This document shows, in pieces, positions 59,301 through 64,000 of a stretch of DNA of 64,000 nt (position 1 is its first letter; each line of letters begins with the position of its first letter). This stretch comes from Variovorax sp. S12S4 (GTDB lineage Bacteria; Pseudomonadota; Gammaproteobacteria; Burkholderiales; Burkholderiaceae_C), in NCBI RefSeq assembly GCF_023195515.1, contig NZ_JALPKR020000002.1:5247001-5311000 (forward strand), read 5' to 3'. The notes beneath the pieces were generated by a model. The model did not search any database and had not been told where the DNA came from. It saw only the letters and a program-made list of their open reading frames with translations. The position numbers were made by a program, and so were the translations under genes.

Positions 59301-60164
59301 GCCCCGTGCATCGCCCAGCTTGGCGCCGCGGGCTTCGATGGTGCCGGTGATCTTCAGGCCGGGCGCGGGAGCCTGGGCAAAGTCGATCTTCAGGTCGGCG
59401 TCCAGGCTGCCGGCTTGCAGCTTCACCGGCAAGCCGCCGGGTATGTAGCCCAGGTACGGCACCAGGTCGAGCCCCTTGAACTGCACATGGGCGTCGGTCT
59501 TGCGGCTTTCGGCGAACGGCGTCGTGAGCGCTGCCGAGTCGAACTTGCTGCCGTTGAGGGTGAAGGCAAGCTTGGGCTCGGTGTTGATGTCGCGCTTGGA
59601 AGCCAGGTTGCTCAGGAACGGCACGTTCAGCACGAAGTCGCGCAATTCGTGCTTGCGCTTGACGGTCTGGTCGTCGAAATCGACGGCGCCGTTCTTGATG
59701 GATATGTTGTAGATAGCGAAGCGCGCGGGCTCGGCCTTGGGATCGGGCGGCGGGCCGGCCGCGAGCTTGGCCACGATGTCGTCGATGTCGTACTTGCCGT
59801 CGGCAAGGTGCGTGAGGAGGATGGCCGGCGACTCGACCGACACCGCATCGATCACGGGCGCCAGGCGCAAGAGCGACTGCAGCTCGGCATCGGCGTAGAT
59901 TCGCTTGATGGCCACTTGGGGCCGGCTACCGTCGGCCGTGGCAATGCTCAGATCGTTCAGCGCGAGCTCGAGGGTCCAGGGCTTGAAGTCGATCTTGCCC
60001 ACGGTAACCTGCCGGCCGAGCTTCTCGCTTGCGATCTTCTGGATCTGGCTCTTGGCGATGGGCGGAACAGCCAGCCACGCAATGACCCACAAGGCCAGAA
60101 GAACCAGCAAGGCGACGATCCCACGCCGCATCCATTTGTTTTGTTTGAGCGAAGCTACATCCAT
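56355..60164 (-). CDS. Giant AsmA/DUF748-like envelope protein
   Basis: A 1269-residue protein anchored by one N-terminal helix (GIVALLVLLALWVIAWLAVP), followed by a long periplasmic beta-rich region of AsmA/TamB style (KIASEKLGRQVTVGKIDFKP, and the repeated A/V..L.L..l.l.g.. pattern). Two Ala/Pro-rich low-complexity linkers lie near 350-380 and 820-880. The C-terminus (VTFEPGSSVLSASAKESLDK and VVGTSSLEQERDAYQRQRL) resembles an OmpA-like peptidoglycan-binding domain. Family members are thought to bridge lipids across the periplasm. ATG 60164 gives MDVASLKQNK. No partner gene is nearby. Confidence 0.88.
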   Translation of the reverse strand: MDVASLKQNKWMRRGIVALLVLLALWVIAWLAVPPIAKSQIQKIASEKLGRQVTVGKIDFKPWTLELALNDLSIATADGSRPQVAIKRIYADAELQSLLRLAPVIDAVSVESPAILLTHLADGKYDIDDIVAKLAAGPPPDPKAEPARFAIYNISIKNGAVDFDDQTVKRKHELRDFVLNVPFLSNLASKRDINTEPKLAFTLNGSKFDSAALTTPFAESRKTDAHVQFKGLDLVPYLGYIPGGLPVKLQAGSLDADLKIDFAQAPAPGLKITGTIEARGAKLGDARGRDLLAFESLKLALADVRPLESVFHLSEVALSSPQLAVARDAKGQLNLLATDPATGAAEKVAAAPAAAASAPAGKAPEKPKLKVQVDKLSLSGGRIGWRDETVKPAAVVDLSALGLDVTGVTWPMEKPAQFNGSTAVAGATLKFKGNATDKAANVETEVEALPLSLAAPYLAQSLEPTLDGKLSGQIDIAWAQPDLKFKARRLAADGLALTQAKTALASVGRFELVDAEVDMTKHTLNVASFTATNPKVHIERDSEKRWMFERWLKTPAGGAAAEAKVAAPKPAGAGSAAAAPGANTKPWALTIGTLAVDNGTLSYADKASATPVAVEITALNLNAQKVAPETSTVSPLQISGRIGSRRAEPGRFDYKGHVVLKPLSAEGRLEVASFPAHAFKAYYADALNVDIRRAFASYRGTVRYASAPAGMTLKLAGDTALDDFRANSISLTQSPGFDRNTNQLLSWKTLSLRGLQVSMAPNAPPAVDVRETTLTDFFARVIVDPTGRLNLLNLTKKGEAEGNAAAATSAEAKTRRSLGGTSTTTAPLPQSGGAPASAEAMVGGSPEPARPASAPVATAQAEADTGPKPVINFGPMSLVNGRIDFTDLFVKPNYSADLSELTGKLSSFSSNPPKGESGRPALADLELRGKAQQTAALEITGKLNPLAKPLELDITAKMRDLDLAPLSPYSVRYSGHGIERGKMSMDVNYKIAADGQLTATNKLVLNQLQFGDEVQGAPNSLPVRLAVALLADRNGVIDVDLPLRGSLNDPQFSIGPLIFKAIVNLIVKAATSPFSLLTGGLGGGSGESSTVTFEPGSSVLSASAKESLDKVAKALTERPTLQMTVVGTSSLEQERDAYQRQRLRQLAQAEKRRAAVRGGQAGTDVPPVTDAEYPELLTAVYKRADITKPRNMVGLAKDLPVKEMENLLITSIPVDEESMRQLAVERGAVVRDYLLAQKLPSERLFLGAVKTKASGADWKPGAELNLAMK

Positions 60165-60757
60165 CGCGGGAGTGTGCCGCAAAGAGAAGCAAAGCCAGAA
60201 ACAAGAAAGCCCGGCAATTCGACGAAAGTCTCATTACCGGGCTTGATGGCGGGCATAAGACCCATGCCATCGTTTCGCGCGACTGGAAGTCAATGGTTCC
60301 TGCCGTGCTGGCAGCAAGAGATTGCCGCCATGGATCCTCCATCGTTCGAGCCCTTGACTTGCACCTCGGGCTGCCGGATTTCGGAAAACCGCCTGAGAAC
60401 TCAGGCGTGTTCAGATTAGGCGCCGCACGGCTGCATTGCAATGCCTGGCCCCAAGGGATTTCCCTCGTCCTTCGAATCAAAAAGTTGGATTTGTTTAAAT
60501 ATGTAATCACATAAGGAAATAGATTCTTATGCTTGACCGAGTATTTAGCCACGCTAGAATCCGCCTGCCCCTGGCCTGCCCCAGACCCAGCAGGGGCCCC
60601 TGAACCCGCTGCCGAATTCCCCCGGCTTGATCAGGTCGCCGCGCCCTCACCCCTACACCTCCATGCGCGGAGCCTGATTCGTACCAATCAAGCGCCGCTG
60701 CCTTCATCCGTCGCCCTCCGGGCGCTGCGATCAGGTGCCGCATAGAAAGGAAGAGCG
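60165..60757. other. Long non-coding gap with hairpin and promoter
   Basis: Some 590 bases with no credible gene. Near the left end, AAGCCCGG (60207-60214) pairs with CCGGGCTT (60237-60244) around a 22-base loop. There is no T tail. A strikingly AT-rich stretch lies at 60478-60545, followed by the promoter at 60533-60560. The right part (about 190 bases) would be the 5' leader of the transglycosylase message, with no recognised riboswitch. Confidence 0.6.
60533..60560 (+). promoter_or_regulatory. Sigma-70 promoter for the transglycosylase gene
   Basis: -35 TTGACC (60533-60538) and -10 TAGAAT (60555-60560) with a 16-base spacer, inside an AT-rich island. The transcript would start near 60567, leaving a leader of about 190 bases. 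Confidence 0.65.
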
Positions 60758-61618
60758 ATGAACAAGGCGTTTGATGCCACAGCCCGCGGGCTAAGGACCT
60801 TTGCGTCCGATGTGGCAGACGGCTTTTTTGAGATCACCCACAACGGGTTTGCACTGGTCGGCCTGGCTATTGTGTTTGCGGCTCTCGCCCTGGTGGCACG
60901 GCCCGATCTGCGCCAGACCGGCGAAGAGCAGCTCATGGGCTGGCTCCAGTCGCGCAAGCCCGCGCCCGAGCCCACCGACCTGGAGCCGACCGCGATTGTG
61001 CGCACCACGGCCGCGAGCCCCGGCGACCTGCCCAAGCAGCAGGCCGCGGTGGCCTACTGGCTCAGCAAGAAGTACCGCGTCGCGGCCGAGCCCCTCAGCG
61101 TGCTCGTCGCAGAGGCGTACCAATTGGGCAAGCGCACCAAGCTCGACCCGACGCTGATCCTGGCCATCATGGCGGTCGAATCGAGCTTCAACCCGTTCGC
61201 CCAGAGCCACGTGGGCGCGCAGGGCCTGATGCAGGTCATGACCCGCGTGCACGGCGACAAATACGAAAGCGCCGGCGGCACGCTCACTGCTTTCGACCCC
61301 GTGACCAACATGCGCGTCGGCGTGAAAGTGCTGCAGGAATGCATCGCCCGCGCCGGTTCGCTCGAAGGCGGCCTGCGCTACTACGTGGGCGCAGCCAATC
61401 TCGACGACGACGGCGGCTATGCCAACAAGGTCCTCGCCGAGCACGAGCGGCTGCTGCAGGTGGCCAATGGCCGCAATCCTCCGACCACGACCGCGCCCTC
61501 GGCGCCCATCGTTCGCGCGCAGCCAATCCCCATCGCTGTACCGCCGAAGCCGGAGCAAGCGGCCGAGCCGGTGGTGGCCGATCCTCAAAAAGTCGCACTG
61601 CTTTCCGAGGTTTCCTGA
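60758..61618 (+). CDS. Membrane-anchored lytic transglycosylase
   Basis: Peptidoglycan lytic transglycosylase (SLT/family 1 fold), 286 residues: one N-terminal helix (GFALVGLAIVFAALALVA), then the catalytic domain with Glu141 in MAVESSFNPFAQ, the GAQGLMQVM motif and the YYVGAANLDDDGGYANKVL segment, then a Pro-rich tail. It cleaves MurNAc-GlcNAc bonds during wall growth or assembly of envelope machines. GGAAGAG precedes the ATG. Confidence 0.93.
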   Translation: MNKAFDATARGLRTFASDVADGFFEITHNGFALVGLAIVFAALALVARPDLRQTGEEQLMGWLQSRKPAPEPTDLEPTAIVRTTAASPGDLPKQQAAVAYWLSKKYRVAAEPLSVLVAEAYQLGKRTKLDPTLILAIMAVESSFNPFAQSHVGAQGLMQVMTRVHGDKYESAGGTLTAFDPVTNMRVGVKVLQECIARAGSLEGGLRYYVGAANLDDDGGYANKVLAEHERLLQVANGRNPPTTTAPSAPIVRAQPIPIAVPPKPEQAAEPVVADPQKVALLSEVS

Positions 61619-61625
61619 GCCCCTG

Positions 61626-61647
61626 CCCCATGGGCAAAACCATGGGG
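61626..61647 (+). terminator. Hairpin after the transglycosylase gene
   Basis: Perfect 8-base stem CCCCATGG with CCATGGGG around GCAAAA, eight bases after the stop codon. No T run follows, so termination is uncertain and it may only stabilise the mRNA end. Confidence 0.45.
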
Positions 61648-61663
61648 TGAGCTACACTCCGTT

Positions 61664-61790
61664 CCGTACGCGACTGGCGATAGGCGCAGCACCTCCAAAG
61701 GTGCCACGCGCTGACGTGGAATACCACTGGGAAGCGTGCCGCCTGGCATCCATTCAGGCGTTCAGCCGTTCGCCTGGGCAGCCCTTGTTT
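61664..61790 (+). ncRNA. ZTP riboswitch (pfl motif) upstream of glyA
   Basis: The leader contains the conserved pieces in order: CGCGACTGGCGATA, the GTGGAATACCAC stem-loop followed by TGGGAAGCGTG, and CCGCCTGG, with a later CGCCTGGGC. These match the pfl RNA that binds the purine/folate-stress alarmone ZTP (or ZMP) and turns on one-carbon genes such as glyA. I identified it from conserved sequence blocks. A covariance-model search was not run. The expression platform probably lies between 61750 and the glyA ribosome site. Confidence 0.82.
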
Positions 61791-61827
61791 GGTTGAAGAA
61801 CAAGGACCTCGTCTTCAAAGGACTGCC

Positions 61828-63072
<1,245 letters not shown>

Positions 63073-63091
63073 TCCCGCAAGACCTGGCCGC

Positions 63092-63535
63092 ATGAAATGC
63101 CCTTTTTGCGGTCATCTTGAAACGCAGGTCGTCGAGACCCGCGTTTCGGAGGACGCCGACTTCGTGCGCAGGCGCCGCCAGTGCAGCGCCTGCGACAAGC
63201 GCTTTACAACGTACGAGCGGCCGGACGTCAACTTTCCGGTCGTTGTGAAGAAGGACGGCAGCCGCGCCGACTTCGACTCGACCAAGGTGCGTGCCTCGAT
63301 GATGCTGGCGCTGCGCAAGCGGCCGGTGAGCATCGAGCAGATCGACAACGCGCTGCTGCGCATCGAGCAGAAGCTGCTGGCCAGCGGCCTGCGCGAAATC
63401 GATTCGACCAAGGTCGGCGAGCTCGTCATGCGCGAGCTCAAGAAGCTCGACAAGGTGGCCTACGTGCGCTTTGCCTCGGTGTACCGCAGCTTCGAGGACG
63501 TGGACGAGTTCAGGCAGCTGTTGCGGGACATTTGA
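63092..63535 (+). CDS. nrdR: Transcriptional repressor NrdR
   Basis: Zinc-ribbon and ATP-cone repressor of ribonucleotide reductase genes, 147 residues. Zinc ligands Cys3, Cys6, Cys31 and Cys34 (MKCPFCGH and CSACDKRF) are followed by the ATP cone ([20 protein letters not shown] onward). The glyA-nrdR order is common in beta- and gammaproteobacteria. Confidence 0.97.
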   Translation: MKCPFCGHLETQVVETRVSEDADFVRRRRQCSACDKRFTTYERPDVNFPVVVKKDGSRADFDSTKVRASMMLALRKRPVSIEQIDNALLRIEQKLLASGLREIDSTKVGELVMRELKKLDKVAYVRFASVYRSFEDVDEFRQLLRDI

Positions 63536-63810
63536 GCAAGAGGCGTCGAGGCAAGCCCCCGGCGCCAGTTCATTTGCCACCGCTGCCGCAGACGCCGCTT
63601 CCGCAGTCGCCCCGCACATCGGGGTTGCAGACGCTGGCGCGGCCCGATGCCGACACCACGATCGACGCCCTGCGGCCCGACTAGGCCTTCAGCGCGAGAC
63701 ATCCGGCGCCGAAGCCCTTGTCGCCATCTGTCAATTCTGAACACGCAGCTAAAGATGGCGCTGCACGGGTTGTGAAAGCGATCCTGTACATCGAGATTTC
63801 TTGTCTTTCG
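63536..63810. other. Gap after nrdR, no clear gene
   Basis: A Pro-rich open frame continues from 63532 to 63684 (ending TLARPDADTTIDALRPD) but has no start of its own other than TTG 63532 within the nrdR end. It may be a small gene or leftover coding sequence. From 63685 to 63810 I see nothing definite. This is the insertion edge of the element to the right. Confidence 0.4.
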
Positions 63811-64000
63811 GAGCTCACCAACCTTGCGCTCCAAGGCTGCGATCTTCGCTTCGTAGCCGGCCACAAGAGCCGCCTCGACCTCCTCGTTGCTGAGTTCGCC
63901 GCGGTCGAACTGCGTCAGCCACATCTGGATGAGGTTGGCTGAGAGGGCGTACTTCCGCTGGGCATCGCGCCGACCTAGAACGCCAGAGCGAATGTCATGG
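63811..64000 (-). pseudogene. IS3-family transposase orfA remnant (partial)
   Basis: On the minus strand the frame entering from the window edge reads HDIRSGVLGRRDAQRKYALS, then ANLIQMWLTQFDRGELSNEE and EAKIAALERKVGEL, the HTH plus leucine-zipper region of an IS3-type OrfA. The similarity stops abruptly near 63811: instead of the usual zipper continuation there is RKTRNLDVQDRF, which is not transposase-like. So this is a truncated or interrupted copy. Its N-terminal part lies outside the window. Confidence 0.7.

Noticed and set aside
59926..60552. 208-codon minus-strand frame crossing the gap upstream of the AsmA-like gene
   Set aside because: It overlaps the conserved N-terminus of the AsmA-like gene in another frame and the gap part shows no domain or ribosome site.

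Overview
The window is a GC-rich, densely coded stretch of chromosome from a betaproteobacterium of the Comamonadaceae. Variovorax is my best guess, inferred from the protein sequences, the clpX-clpP-tig-tRNA-Leu order, the tct and liv-type solute-binding transporters, and the hopanoid squalene genes. No database search was possible. Almost every long open frame opposite a real gene is a shadow caused by high GC.

Layout. 1-5713: protein quality control on the minus strand (lon, cut by the window edge; clpX; clpP; tig) and a tRNA-Leu. 5836-10187: a two-gene RND pump (adaptor and transporter) with a strong promoter overlapped by a TetR-type operator. 10298-12219: kup potassium transporter. 12292-16772: squalene/hopanoid operon hpnC-hpnD-(unknown gene)-hpnE plus two small genes. 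16791-19107: HAD phosphatase, hemH, DUF1993 protein. 19160-28608: a liv-type ABC importer operon that also carries a secreted polyester (PHA) depolymerase-like gene and a cytoplasmic alpha/beta hydrolase. It is preceded by a good sigma-54 promoter and an adjacent sigma-54 activator gene, and looks like a scavenging module. 28724-35281: tetR plus a complete tripartite RND efflux operon. 35686-41029: tctABC tripartite tricarboxylate transporter and the divergent tctDE two-component system, followed by hslR and ppk2. 42368-48910: lipoprotein, then a minus-strand housekeeping run cysS-glycosylase-accA-tilS-lysC-tRNA-Ser ending in terminators. 49103-53216: TPR protein, two peptidyl-prolyl isomerases, lpxH, mtfA and a membrane protein. 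53307-60164: a DUF349 protein and a giant AsmA/DUF748-like protein. 60758-63535: lytic transglycosylase, a ZTP-type riboswitch, glyA, nrdR. 63811-64000: end of an IS3-type transposase relic.

A feature of the whole window is that at least eight single-base indels, most at short homopolymers, break otherwise intact genes: clpX, kup, the depolymerase, tilS, cysS, lpxH (twice) and the DUF349 gene. Several of these are essential, so I read them as assembly errors, and I give coordinates for the repaired genes. Dispersed repeats also occur: two copies flank livF, a long inverted repeat lies at 35407-35616, and a shared element sits just after two solute-binding protein genes.
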